From: Pseudomonadota bacterium
GTDB taxonomy: Bacteria; Myxococcota_A; UBA796; SXON01
Reading direction: 5' to 3'
DNA length: 64,000 bases
Assembly (NCBI GenBank): GCA_030685065.1
Contig: JAUXQH010000060.1
Span: 38,065-102,064 of the forward strand
Positions 36,015 through 44,805 of this stretch are shown here, piece by piece. The stretch's first letter is position 1. Every line of letters starts with the position of its first letter. A program made the position numbers and the translations under genes. The notes under the pieces were generated by a model. It made no database searches. It had not been told where the DNA came from and saw nothing but the letters and a program-made list of their open reading frames with translations.

Positions 36015-37935
36015 AGGTTTCTCCTACCGAATACAGGGTGAACGTGCGGGGATCCATCGTGAACCACCCCAGCTTGACCTCGTCGAAGCCCGCGGTGACC
36101 TGGATGCCGCCCAACGGTTCGAAGTCCAGGCTGTCGCAGACGGTCGCGTCGACCCCGAGCATCACGCAGCCGAAGACGAGGACGCTGAGGTGCTCCTCAT
36201 AGCCGAACAGCTCGAGCTTCCACTCCGCCGTTCCCGCCACCGTTCCGGTGAGCTCCAATTCGAGGGAGGTCTCCCCGCCGTCACACGCGCACTCGCCCGT
36301 CTGGTTTGCCACGGCCACGGCTCCTTCCACCCCGACCGTCACCGCCGCCTCCAGCTTTCCGGGGATCGCCGCCACGGCGGGGAACTTCTCCTTCAGATCG
36401 ACGCCGAAGCTCTTGCTGTACCCCAAGCTCCCGTCCACCCAGCCCTCGCAGCAGGCGCTCTCGCCGTCGCACGTCGCGATCGGGGGGTTGTCGCAGACCG
36501 GCTCGCTCGTGCAGAGCCCGCCCCCGCCGAGGGACGCGCTCCAGCACTCCTCCACGCTGCCGAGATCGAAGCACAGGCTGGCTTCTCCGCCGAAGTCGAG
36601 GCCCGCCGCGCACTCCCCGGGATCGGGATCGACCGGATCGAACGCCAGCCCCATCTCGAACGACACGGCGGCCGTTCCGGCCATGCCGAGCTTGACCTCG
36701 GGGATGTCGAACGAGAACGAATCGATGGGCGCCTGCCCGCCGTTGTTCACCTCGGTGCATTCGGCCGCGGTGCAGCCGCTCGTGTCGAAGTCGCAGCCGT
36801 CCGTGCACCGGAGCGAGCCCGTCAGGCCGAAATCGGCGCAGGTGGTGTCGTCGAGATCCGTCCCGTCGCACCGCTCGCCGGCGTCCACGTTTCCGTCGCC
36901 GCACGTCGTCGGCGCGTCTCCCCCGCCCACGAAGTCCCACGGCGTCGCGAAGGAGCCGCCCGCGGTGCTGCTTCCGGCGCGGACCGTCCAGAAGTACCGC
37001 GTCCCCGCGGAGAGCGTGTAGGGATCCACCTCGTAGGACGAGGAGCCGGTCGTGTCGTCGACCAGGCAGGAGGAGCAGGACTCGTCGTCGATCGCGGACG
37101 CGCTCGTGCCGACGCGGATCCGGTAGCTCGTGGCGCCGCTCACGCCGTCCCAGTCGAAGGAGAGGGCGGTTGCCACGTCGGGCGTCGAGCCGTCCGCCGG
37201 AGAGCGGAGCGTCGGCGCAACGAAGGGCGCCGCGGCGCCCACGATGTCCCAGGGCGTCGCGAAGACGCCGCCGGCGGAGCTGCTTCCGGCGCGGACGGTC
37301 CAGTAGTAGGTGGTGCCGCTGTCGAGCGTGCCCGCGGCGACGTTGTAGGAGGACGACGACGTGGTGTCCTCGAACGCGCAGCCGACGCACGTGTCGTCAT
37401 CGATGCCGGAGAGGCTCGTCCCGATGCGGAGGCGGTAGGTCGTGGCGCCGCTGACCGCGTCCCAATCGAAGGTGAGCGTGCTGTCGACGTCGGGGCTCGA
37501 GCCGTCCGCCGGGGAGCGGAGGGTGGGCGCGTCGAAGGGGGGCGGCGCGCCGCTGATCTCCCAGGGGGTGGCGAAGAGCCCGCCCTCCCCCGTGGTGGCA
37601 TTTCCGGCCCGCACGGTCCAATAGTAGGTGGTGCTCGCGTCGAGCGTGCCCGCGGCCAGGCTGTGGAAGGAGGACGTCGAGGTGTCGTCGTACACGCAGC
37701 CGGAGCAGGTGTCGTCATCGACTCCCGTCTCGCTCGTCCCGATGCGGAGCCGGTAGCTCGTGGCCCCGCTCACCGAGTCCCAATCGAACGTCACGCTGCT
37801 CTCGACGTCGGGGGTGGACCCGTCGGCGGGGGAGTTGAGCGAGGGCGCGTCGAAGGCGTAGGCGGGATGGACGGCGCCACCCAGCACCAGGGCGGCGACG
37901 AGGGTTCGTGCGATGGTCGGCAGGCTCGGTGTCAT
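36007..37935 (-). CDS. Secreted protein with three fibronectin-like repeats and a Cys-rich Myxococcota motif
   Basis: 642 residues. A Sec signal peptide ends HPAYA, cleaving before FDAP. Three repeats of about 103 residues (each starting APxLxSPADGSxPDV and containing GATSYRLRIGTS and TTYYWTVRAG) are fibronectin III-like. Then CGDGNVDAGERCDG, the Cys-rich segment common on secreted Myxococcota proteins, and a 240-residue C-terminal region of beta structure with many Cys that I do not recognise. It lies between two lipoprotein genes in the same orientation and overlaps the downstream one by 8 bp. Confidence 0.83.
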   Translation of the reverse strand: MTPSLPTIARTLVAALVLGGAVHPAYAFDAPSLNSPADGSTPDVESSVTFDWDSVSGATSYRLRIGTSETGVDDDTCSGCVYDDTSTSSFHSLAAGTLDASTTYYWTVRAGNATTGEGGLFATPWEISGAPPPFDAPTLRSPADGSSPDVDSTLTFDWDAVSGATTYRLRIGTSLSGIDDDTCVGCAFEDTTSSSSYNVAAGTLDSGTTYYWTVRAGSSSAGGVFATPWDIVGAAAPFVAPTLRSPADGSTPDVATALSFDWDGVSGATSYRIRVGTSASAIDDESCSSCLVDDTTGSSSYEVDPYTLSAGTRYFWTVRAGSSTAGGSFATPWDFVGGGDAPTTCGDGNVDAGERCDGTDLDDTTCADFGLTGSLRCTDGCDFDTSGCTAAECTEVNNGGQAPIDSFSFDIPEVKLGMAGTAAVSFEMGLAFDPVDPDPGECAAGLDFGGEASLCFDLGSVEECWSASLGGGGLCTSEPVCDNPPIATCDGESACCEGWVDGSLGYSKSFGVDLKEKFPAVAAIPGKLEAAVTVGVEGAVAVANQTGECACDGGETSLELELTGTVAGTAEWKLELFGYEEHLSVLVFGCVMLGVDATVCDSLDFEPLGGIQVTAGFDEVKLGWFTMDPRTFTLYSVGETCD

Positions 37936-37987
37936 TCATCACCCCGCTGGCGTGGTCGGATCGATTCGGCATGGCCCCGCGGTCGGA

Positions 37988-38629
37988 TCACTGGGGCGAG
38001 GGCGCGCCCAGGTTCACGCCGTCGAAGTCCCGGTAGAACTCCCCGCTGCCGGGCATCGTCGGCCCGATCAGGCTGCCGGCGGGGTCCGCGAAGTAGGAGA
38101 CGCGGAAGGTCGTGCCGCCGAGGTACTTCACGTTCTGGAGCCAGGCCGGCGCGTCGGATCCCGCGACCGTGAGGGTGTCGCTCCAGGCGCCGCCGGACCG
38201 GTACCGGCACTCCAGCCCGATCCCTTCGGCCGGCGTGGGGGGCAGGTCGGAGGCGGGCTCGGCACCGGTGAGTCGGCTCCAGCACGCGAACACGGATCCG
38301 GAGTCTCCGACCGCCGCGACGGGCGGGAGCACCCACGTGACGTCCTTCACCTCGCTCTCCGCGGCGCCGTCGATCACCACGAGCGAGCGCTGGCCACCCG
38401 GAGACCCGAGCCGGCCGACGATGCGGAGCTCGCCGCCGTCGTTCACGACGCCTCCCACCTCTTGTTGCTCGGTGTCGAACGCGAAGCCCCGCGTGGTGGT
38501 GGCGGGCGGCGCCGCGGCGGCGATCGGATAGCAGTTGCCATCCTCCTCCGAACGGGCGTACCCGTCCTCGCACTGGCAGGAGGCCAGGAGCAGGGTTGCC
38601 GCCGGGAGCAGGAGTCGGTCGACTCTCAT
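37988..38629 (-). CDS. Lipoprotein with EGF-like N-terminal motif, function unknown
   Basis: 213 residues from ATG 38629. Signal ends TLLLASC (Cys17). Directly after it, CEDGYARSEEDGNCYP has the same C-x2-GY-x-R-x2-E-x2-NC layout as the lipoprotein at 33855. The remainder (about 170 residues) is beta-rich without known motifs (GGELRIVGRLG, GSVFACWSRL, GGTTFRVSYFADP). First gene of a three-gene run with 36007 and 33855 (gap 52 bp). Confidence 0.75.
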   Translation of the reverse strand: MRVDRLLLPAATLLLASCQCEDGYARSEEDGNCYPIAAAAPPATTTRGFAFDTEQQEVGGVVNDGGELRIVGRLGSPGGQRSLVVIDGAAESEVKDVTWVLPPVAAVGDSGSVFACWSRLTGAEPASDLPPTPAEGIGLECRYRSGGAWSDTLTVAGSDAPAWLQNVKYLGGTTFRVSYFADPAGSLIGPTMPGSGEFYRDFDGVNLGAPSPQ

Positions 38630-38689
38630 TTGAACCTCGAGCTGGGCGACGCTACCACACCGGCGCCTGGGCGGAATAGGGCGGGCCGC

Positions 38690-39358
38690 ATGTTGTCCCT
38701 CTTTCTGTTGGCCGCTTGCGACGCCGATCGTGTCACTGTCGACGGCCTGGAGCCCTTCGACGTCCGCTCCGAGGTCTGGACCCGCGAGAGCGACGCCGAC
38801 GGCGCGGTCCAAGCGATCGTGCTCACCAACGTCGAGGGCTACTGCGAGAAGGCGCGCGCGGCGAACGACGCCTTCGCCGACACCGTCGGCCTCGATGTGG
38901 ACGACGCCGCCTACTGTGTCGACGCCAAGGGCGTGATGCAGACCTGGGCCGCGGCGATGAGCGCGCTCTGGTTCGCGGGCGCGCACTACCTCCAGCTGCA
39001 ACCCACGGGGGACGGCGGCCCCGAGGATCTCGCGGTGGGTGATTGGGGCGGCGAGAGCACCGCGAGCGCGTTGGCCGGCTCCCTCACCTACGTCGACCAG
39101 GACTTCTACCTGACCTACCTCGAGGACTGGGATGTCGACGCCGAGGGGATCGAGCGCTGCGGGGTGAAGAGCCGGAACGAGATGGGGGAGCTGCCGGTCC
39201 GGGACCTCGAGACGGGGCTGATGACGATCGAGTCGGTCGAGGCGGGGGCGGTCGTGACGGGGGAGCTCGAGGCCACGTTCGAGGCGCTCGAGGGGGAGGA
39301 CGCGGCGATCGGGGTCACCGCGGGGTTCGACGCGGAGTGGTGCGACCTGGCGGGGTGA
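38690..39358 (+). CDS. Short-signal lipoprotein, function unknown
   Basis: 222 residues from ATG 38690 (MLSLFLLAAC, Cys10). Acidic, with four further Cys and a mixed alpha/beta pattern (EKARAANDAFADTVGLDVDDAAYCV). I recognise no family. It is divergent from the lipoprotein at 37988 across a 60-bp gap and convergent with the FGE-like gene. Confidence 0.68.
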   Translation: MLSLFLLAACDADRVTVDGLEPFDVRSEVWTRESDADGAVQAIVLTNVEGYCEKARAANDAFADTVGLDVDDAAYCVDAKGVMQTWAAAMSALWFAGAHYLQLQPTGDGGPEDLAVGDWGGESTASALAGSLTYVDQDFYLTYLEDWDVDAEGIERCGVKSRNEMGELPVRDLETGLMTIESVEAGAVVTGELEATFEALEGEDAAIGVTAGFDAEWCDLAG

Positions 39359-39374
39359 CGATCGCTTCGGCTGG

Positions 39375-40037
39375 CTACAAGGCGGGCGTGCAGCAGCGAA
39401 AGCCGATCGTCCCGGAGAAGGAGGGCGAGTCGACGCCGATGGCGGCCTGGTCGCAGCGGGCGACACGGCCCGAGTAGTGGCCGCCGCCCCGCTTGTCCGC
39501 CAGGGGCACGCCGTCCTCCCCCTGGCGGCCCGGATCGGTCCACTCCCACAAGTTGCCCTCCAAGTCGTACACCCCGTCGGGGGTGCGGCAGGCGAGGTAG
39601 CTGCCGCTCGGCTCTTGCACCTTGGAGAGGGTGTGCTCGATGTTGCAGGTGTCGCGGCCGATCGTGCCGTCGGCCGTGGGGTGGGCCCGGCCGCCGGGGC
39701 CGGGCTGGCCGTCGCAGGCGTCCTCCCACTGCTGGCTGGTGCACAACGCCCAGCCCATCGCTTCGCACGAGCCCTTGGCCTGGTACCAGGACGAGCCCGA
39801 GGTCGGGAGGGTGCCGGCGGCGGCCGTGAGGGAGGTCGGCCGCGCCGCGAGCGTGGGCCAGATCGCGCGCTGATCCAAGTCGCCGAGGTCGCCCCTGACC
39901 TGCACTTCGAAGCGGTGGATGCAATAGGCGCCGCCGGCTCCCTCGATCCGCGCCATCTGCTCCGGGCAGCCGGGCGACGCCGGCTCGTGGGCCGGGTCGG
40001 GGGCGACGGCGCAGGCCAGGAGGAGGAGCGGGAGCAA
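39375..40037 (-). CDS. Formylglycine-generating-enzyme-like (SUMF1 domain) lipoprotein
   Basis: 220 residues if it starts at TTG 40037, giving MLPLLLLAC (Cys9); the open frame extends far upstream without a better signal. Features of the FGE-sulfatase fold are ARIEGAGGAYCIHRFEVQ, SSWYQAKGSCEAMGWALCTSQQWEDAC, YDLEGNLWEWTD, and the end SFSGTIGFRCC. Such small secreted versions usually lack the copper-binding Cys pair of true FGE and serve as structural or lectin-like domains. Catalysis is not supported here. Confidence 0.78.
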   Translation of the reverse strand: MLPLLLLACAVAPDPAHEPASPGCPEQMARIEGAGGAYCIHRFEVQVRGDLGDLDQRAIWPTLAARPTSLTAAAGTLPTSGSSWYQAKGSCEAMGWALCTSQQWEDACDGQPGPGGRAHPTADGTIGRDTCNIEHTLSKVQEPSGSYLACRTPDGVYDLEGNLWEWTDPGRQGEDGVPLADKRGGGHYSGRVARCDQAAIGVDSPSFSGTIGFRCCTPAL

Positions 40038-40134
40038 GGGGCGCCCGCTATCACGCGTGCGGTCGAGGCTCGAACCCGACAGTCCACTTTCGAGGATCCA
40101 AGGGCTTCCCAGGCCTGGTGGGCCCCTACGCGCG

Positions 40135-40170
40135 GACAATTGTTGACCCGCTCCCGTGTCTGTACACGGG
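40135..40170. promoter_or_regulatory. Dyad elements upstream of yihY
   Basis: GACAATTGTT (40135-40144), one mismatch from the palindrome that recurs at 45.4 kb, overlaps a TTGACC -35-like hexamer at 40143-40148. It is followed by CCCGTGT-CTGT-ACACGGG (40153-40170), a perfect 7-bp inverted repeat. The 252-bp gap 40038-40289 holds nothing else I can identify. Confidence 0.45.
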
Positions 40171-40289
40171 CGTGGGGCATCCGCGACATTGGCCGCCGCT
40201 TGCTTGCAGGTCTCCGCGCACACGCCCGGAGGTCGTGACTTACGTCCGTCCTCCCACCGCTCGAACGATGGGATCACTTCGGAGCAGGG

Positions 40290-41210
40290 ATGCCACCTCG
40301 GGCGGAAATGCCACCGGCAATACGTCTGGCCGGGAAGCTCCTCGCCCAGACGTGGAAGGGGTGGAACGCGCACAACGCCCCGCGCATGGGGGCTGCGCTG
40401 GCGTACTACACCACCTTCTCCATGGCCCCGATGCTCATCATCGCCATCGCGGTCGCGGGGGTCGTGTTCGGGCCGGAAGCCGCGCGGAGCGAGGTGAGCC
40501 TGCAGATGAGTGGCCTCCTGGGCGCCACCGGCGCGAAGGCGGTCGAGGAGATGATCGCCAACGCGAACCACGGCGGCGCCGGCGTGATCGCGACCATCAT
40601 CGGGATGGTGACGCTGCTGCTCGGGGCCAGCAGCCTGTTCGCGGAGCTGCGGAGCGCGCTGAACCTCATCTGGGACGCTCCGCCCCCCGCCAAGGTGGGC
40701 TTCGTCACCATGCTCCGCACCCGCTTCCTGTCGTTCGCGATGGTCCTCGTCATCGGCTTCCTCCTGCTCGTCTCGCTGGTCATCAGCGCGACGCTCTCGG
40801 GCGTGCAGAGCCACGTAGGGGGCTTCATCTCCCCTCCGGTCATCGCCCAGGCGGTCAACGTCGTCGTCTCCTTGATCGTGACCACGAGCCTGTTCGCGCT
40901 CATCTACAAGGTGTTGCCGGACGTGAAGATCGCGTGGAAGGACGTGTGGGTGGGCGCATTCGCGACCGCGATCCTCTTCGCGATCGGGAAGCTGATCATC
41001 GGGCTCTACCTCGGAAACGGGGCCCTCGCGTCGAGCTATGGGGCGGCCGGATCGCTGGCCGTGATGCTGGTCTGGATCTACTACTCGGCGCAGCTCATCC
41101 TCTTCGGGGCCGAGTTCACCCAGGTGTACGCGCACCGGCACGGATCGAAGGCGGGTGAGGACAGGGCCAGCGAGAGGCCGGTGGCCGCACCCGCGGCGCC
41201 TTCCGTATGA
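40290..41210 (+). CDS. YihY/BrkB-family inner membrane protein
   Basis: 306 residues. Six transmembrane segments with the family signatures RMGAALAYYTTFSMAPML near the N-terminus and IWDAPP, LPDVKIAWKDVWVGA and SYGAAGSLAVMLVWIYYSAQLILFGAEFTQVYA near the C-terminus. The family was once misnamed ribonuclease BN; its function is unsettled. An Ala/Pro tail follows. It overlaps the aminotransferase gene by ATGA, so the two are probably co-expressed. Confidence 0.93.
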   Translation: MPPRAEMPPAIRLAGKLLAQTWKGWNAHNAPRMGAALAYYTTFSMAPMLIIAIAVAGVVFGPEAARSEVSLQMSGLLGATGAKAVEEMIANANHGGAGVIATIIGMVTLLLGASSLFAELRSALNLIWDAPPPAKVGFVTMLRTRFLSFAMVLVIGFLLLVSLVISATLSGVQSHVGGFISPPVIAQAVNVVVSLIVTTSLFALIYKVLPDVKIAWKDVWVGAFATAILFAIGKLIIGLYLGNGALASSYGAAGSLAVMLVWIYYSAQLILFGAEFTQVYAHRHGSKAGEDRASERPVAAPAAPSV

Positions 41211-42397
41211 AGGAGGCCGCGCCTCGGGCCGACGTCGTGCACTTCCAGCGGGCCCCCGTGGACGACCAGCTCCGTGACGCGGTCGAGGATCCGCGGGTGG
41301 TGTCGCTCGCGGGCGGTGTCCCCGCGGACGAGCTGTTTCCGGTCCAGCAGATCGAGGCAGCGCTCGCCGACTCCCTTCGACGGGACGCCGCCAAGGTCCT
41401 CCAGTACGGTTGGCCCGGAGGCCTCGGGCGGCTGCGCGTGCAGATCGCCGCGGAGATGGCGCGGCGCGGCGTGGACCTCGCACCCGAACAGATCCTCATC
41501 ACGAGCGGTGCCCAACAGGCGTTGAGCCTGCTCGCCCAGCTGCTCGTCCCCCTGGGAGCGGCGGTCGCCGTGGAGACGCCCACCTACATCTCCGCGCTAC
41601 AGGCGTTCGACCTCCGGAAGCCGGCCTATCTGGCCATCCCCCGGACCACCGCCGGGATCGACCTCGCGGCGCTCGATCGCGCGCTTGGAAGGGAGAAGGC
41701 GCGCGTGTTCTACGTCGTTGCGTCGGGACACAACCCGACCGGCGGAGTGTTGACCCGCGACGAGCGGCAGGCGGTGCTTGCGTGCGCCGAGCGGCACGAC
41801 GCGTGGGTCATCGAGGACGACGCGTACGGCGAGATCCAATATGGTTCGCCCGAGCGACCCCTCCTCGCGTTCGAACGGCATCTCGCGCACACGGTCCACG
41901 TGGGGAGCTTCTCCAAGGTGCTCGCCCCCGGGCTGCGAGTGGGCTGGATCGCGGGCTCCCTCGATCTCATCCGCGAGGCCACCCGGGTCAAGCAGGCCGG
42001 GGACCTCGAGACAGCCACGCTGACCCAACGCGTCCTCTCCGCCTGGCTCGACGCGCACCGCCTCGAGGACCATGTCGCCCGGTGCGTCACCGTCTACCGC
42101 GCCCGACGCGACGCGCTCGTGGAGTCCCTTCGTGATCGGATGCCGCCGGAGGTGTCGTGGGGCGCGCCGGACGCCGGTTTTTCCATGCTATTGCAGTTGC
42201 CCGCGCCGCTCCAGGCGCGGGCGTTGCTTCCAGACGCCGTTGCGCGCGGGATGGCATTCGAGCCCGCCGAGCCCTACTTCGTCCACCAGGCGAATCCGGG
42301 CGCCTTGCGCCTCTCGTTCGCAAATGTGCGGGAGCCCGAAATCCGGCGCGCCGTCGACCGCCTCGCCGGTGTCGTTCGCGCCGCGATGGGAGCCTGA
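41207..42397 (+). CDS. PLP-dependent aminotransferase, class I/II (2-aminoadipate type)
   Basis: 396 residues. Fold type I aminotransferase with YGWPGGLGRLRVQIA, ITSGAQQALSLL, HNPTGGVLT, DDAYGEIQY and the PLP-binding Lys237 in SFSKVLAPGLRVGW. The sequence style is that of the LysN/2-aminoadipate and MocR catalytic-domain group, but without a GntR DNA-binding domain. The amino donor and substrate cannot be told from sequence. ATG 41207 overlaps the yihY stop. Confidence 0.93.
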   Translation: MKEAAPRADVVHFQRAPVDDQLRDAVEDPRVVSLAGGVPADELFPVQQIEAALADSLRRDAAKVLQYGWPGGLGRLRVQIAAEMARRGVDLAPEQILITSGAQQALSLLAQLLVPLGAAVAVETPTYISALQAFDLRKPAYLAIPRTTAGIDLAALDRALGREKARVFYVVASGHNPTGGVLTRDERQAVLACAERHDAWVIEDDAYGEIQYGSPERPLLAFERHLAHTVHVGSFSKVLAPGLRVGWIAGSLDLIREATRVKQAGDLETATLTQRVLSAWLDAHRLEDHVARCVTVYRARRDALVESLRDRMPPEVSWGAPDAGFSMLLQLPAPLQARALLPDAVARGMAFEPAEPYFVHQANPGALRLSFANVREPEIRRAVDRLAGVVRAAMGA

Positions 42398-42584
42398 TTC
42401 CCCGACGGGGCTGGCCCCTCCGCCCCCTGGGATGGCAATGAGGCGCCCGCGCCGAGGCGGACTCGGCATCAAGCGACAAAGTCGGACATTCCGCAGCCAA
42501 CTTTCATTTATCTGGCATTGCGATCGTGACCGGTCGGACCTATTCGGGGGCGTCCCTCAACCGTTCATCCGAATTGGAAGGCCC

Positions 42585-43085
42585 ATGATCCTCCTCGCCC
42601 TGTCCCTCGTCGCCTGCGCTCCCAAGCACGACACCGCTCCTCGGCACGACACGCCCGTGGCGGCGCCCCGCGCCGTCGAGGTCGAGGAGGTCCAGCCAGA
42701 CCTCACGGCTGGCGCGGGCAGCCAGCCCACGGGCGCGGAGGCGTCGGCGGTCGCGACCCTCTCGTCCGGCTCTGAGAAGGGGATGGGCGGCGCCGCCGCC
42801 TTCACGCAGTCGGGCGACAAGGTGAAGGTGTCGATCAACCTCTCCGATGCCACGCCCGGGAGCCACGTGGTGTCGCTGCGCGAGTTCGGGGGCTGCACCT
42901 TCACCGAGCCCGCTCCCGGAACGGCGCTCGACGACCTCGCCACCCTCACCGCGGACGCGGCCGGCGTCGCGCACATGGACCTCACGTTCGACAAGTACAA
43001 GCTCGCCGAGGGCGACAAGCGGCTCGTGGGCCGCGCAGTCGTGGTGGACGGCGGCAAGGCCTGCGGCGTCATCCAGATCCCGTAA
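42585..43085 (+). CDS. SodC-like lipoprotein lacking copper ligands
   Basis: 166 residues from ATG 42585, with GGAAGG just upstream; signal MILLALSLVAC (Cys11). After a Pro/Thr spacer, the body follows the Cu/Zn superoxide dismutase layout: GGAAAFTQSGDKVKVSINLS, PGSHVVSLREFGGC, and the ending GRAVVVDGGKACGVIQI. At the metal site, the HGFHVHE of active enzymes reads HVVSLRE, so both copper histidines of that loop are gone. The Cys pair that stabilises the fold remains. It is therefore unlikely to be a superoxide dismutase. It may be a structural or scaffold derivative. The gap before it (42398-42584) shows no clear element. Confidence 0.75.
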   Translation: MILLALSLVACAPKHDTAPRHDTPVAAPRAVEVEEVQPDLTAGAGSQPTGAEASAVATLSSGSEKGMGGAAAFTQSGDKVKVSINLSDATPGSHVVSLREFGGCTFTEPAPGTALDDLATLTADAAGVAHMDLTFDKYKLAEGDKRLVGRAVVVDGGKACGVIQIP

Positions 43086-43126
43086 ATCCCGGGAACCTCC
43101 GCCCCTCCTGGATCGTGAGGTCACGC

Positions 43127-43612
43127 GTGCCCCCGTCCGCCCGCCCCGACGCCCGCCCCGACCCCGGGTTGACCGTCGAGCGTTGGGGGCCGCTCGTCTG
43201 GGCGCTGTGCCACCGCCTGGACCCGCAGCCCGAGGACGCGTGGCAGGAGGTCTGGGAGAAGGTGCTGCGCGCCCTCCCCGCCTTCGATCCCGCCGGCCCC
43301 GCCGCGCTCTCCACCTGGATCACGCGCATCACCCACCACCACCTCGTCGATCGCTACCGTCAGCGCCGCCGCCGCGGGGCCCCCGAGGACGACGACGTCG
43401 ACGCGCTCCCCGCACCCGCCGCGCCGGAGTCCCCCGTCGATCTCGAGGCTGCGCTCGCCACCCTGCCCGAAGCCTGGCGGCGGGTGATCGTGCTGCACCA
43501 CCTCCACGAGGTGCCGCTCGAAGCCATCGCCGCCACCGAGGGCGTGGCCGTCGGCACCATCAAGTCGCGCCTGCACCGCGCGCGCAACCGCCTCTCGGAG
43601 ATCCTGCGATGA
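43127..43612 (+). CDS. ECF-type RNA polymerase sigma factor
   Basis: 161 residues from GTG 43127, with GTGAGG six bases upstream; GTG 43115 is an alternative. Region 2 is seen in AWQEVWEKVLRALPAFD and TWITRITHHHLVDRYRQ, and region 4 in LPEAWRRVIVLHHLHEVPLEAIAATEGVAVGTIKSRLHRARNRL. It overlaps the next gene by ATGA. That gene has anti-sigma features, so the two form a regulator pair. Confidence 0.93.
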   Translation: MPPSARPDARPDPGLTVERWGPLVWALCHRLDPQPEDAWQEVWEKVLRALPAFDPAGPAALSTWITRITHHHLVDRYRQRRRRGAPEDDDVDALPAPAAPESPVDLEAALATLPEAWRRVIVLHHLHEVPLEAIAATEGVAVGTIKSRLHRARNRLSEILR

Positions 43613-44790
43613 GCGACGACCTCTCCCGCCTCCTCGCCGGCGAGCTCGATCCCGCCGAGGCCGATGCGCTGCGGGCCCGCATCGCCGCCGATCCCGCGCT
43701 CGGCGCGCGTTGGGCGATCATGCAGGCGCTGCCGGGCCGGCTCGCGGCGTTGCCCCGGACGTTGGACATGCCGCGCCTCGGGAGCAGAGGTCAGCCCGCT
43801 CCTCTTCCTGGGGCGGGGCTCCGCCCCGCAACGCCCCGCCAGGGGGGCGCGGCCCCCCTGGACCCCCGGATGGCCATGCTTCGACCGCTGTCCCTCCTCG
43901 CGTCGTTCGGCCTCGGCGCCGCCGCCGCGCTCGGGTTCGTGCTGCTCCAGCCCGCCCCGGAGCACCTGCTCACCGCGGGCACCGAGGTGGTGACGGGCCA
44001 CGCGGAGGTCCTGGCGGGCGACAGGATCGTACGGGTCGACGGGACGGCGCGCATCACCGTGGAACCTCCGGCCTCGGGCGGTCGTGAGGTCGTCGCGGAG
44101 ATCGACCCCATGGATCGCACCCACCTCCTCGCCGCCCTCGCGGGCTCCATCGTCACCGTCACCGTCACCCAGGGGCAGGCCTGGCTGCGCCCCGCCGATG
44201 GCGCCGCGCCCGACGCCGCGCCCACCGTCATCGCCGCCGGGGAGACCCGCACGGTGGGCGGGCCCGCGCGGAGCACGGAGGCGCGGGCCCCGCGGCAGCC
44301 CCGCGCGGTGGGGCGCGACGAGCGCATCGCGTCGTTGGAGGCCGAGGTGGCCCGCCTCCGGGAGGAGCGCGGCCGCGCCGCCGCCGTGCCGGGCGCGCCC
44401 CGCCAGTCATGGCCCGCCGATGCGGGCGCGGCGTGGCGTCCGGAGGCCTTCGGGCGCTTCGTGGAGGACCGCGCGGCCGCCATTCCCGGCGTCGAGATCG
44501 TCGACGTGGACTGCGAGGAGTACCCGTGCGTCGCCATCGTGCAGACCGCGTCGGAGGCGGACACCTGGGAGGACGAGCTGCGGCCCTTGCACCAGGGTCT
44601 CGAGCGCACCTTCGGTCCGGACGTCTCGGTGCTCGCGCTGGCCAACGAGATGGCGGACGAGGACGGTGTGGTGCGGCTCTACGGGTTTGCGGTGTCCCCG
44701 GCGGACGCCCCCGACGCGGTGCGCACGCGGCTCGCGGAGCGTGCCCGCGCCAACCTCGCGGAGGCTTCGGAGGAGCTGTTGGGGCGGTAG
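43609..44790 (+). CDS. Putative membrane-anchored anti-sigma factor (FecR-like)
   Basis: 393 residues. A short cytosolic N-terminal domain (MSDDLSRLLAGELDPAEADALRARI...) typical of zinc-less anti-sigma domains is followed by one membrane segment at about 85-107 and a periplasmic FecR-like beta region (GTEVVTGHAEVLAGDRIVRVDGTARITVEP). A coiled coil (RDERIASLEAEVARLREER) leads to a C-terminal domain of about 130 residues with one Cys pair (DCEEYPC). Between the anti-sigma domain and the membrane helix, a GC-rich palindromic insert encodes a Pro/Gly/Ala linker. Coupled by ATGA to the sigma gene. Confidence 0.83.
   Translation: MSDDLSRLLAGELDPAEADALRARIAADPALGARWAIMQALPGRLAALPRTLDMPRLGSRGQPAPLPGAGLRPATPRQGGAAPLDPRMAMLRPLSLLASFGLGAAAALGFVLLQPAPEHLLTAGTEVVTGHAEVLAGDRIVRVDGTARITVEPPASGGREVVAEIDPMDRTHLLAALAGSIVTVTVTQGQAWLRPADGAAPDAAPTVIAAGETRTVGGPARSTEARAPRQPRAVGRDERIASLEAEVARLREERGRAAAVPGAPRQSWPADAGAAWRPEAFGRFVEDRAAAIPGVEIVDVDCEEYPCVAIVQTASEADTWEDELRPLHQGLERTFGPDVSVLALANEMADEDGVVRLYGFAVSPADAPDAVRTRLAERARANLAEASEELLGR
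43813..43860. repeat. Palindromic GC-rich insert within the anti-sigma gene
   Basis: Two hairpins in 48 bp: GCGGGGC-TCC-GCCCCGC (43813-43829) and CAGGGGGGC-GCG-GCCCCCCTG (43840-43860). It is in frame and encodes a linker just before the membrane segment. It looks like an intergenic-type repetitive palindrome that entered a coding region. Confidence 0.7.
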
Positions 44791-44805
44791 GGTCGCTCCC
44801 AGCGC

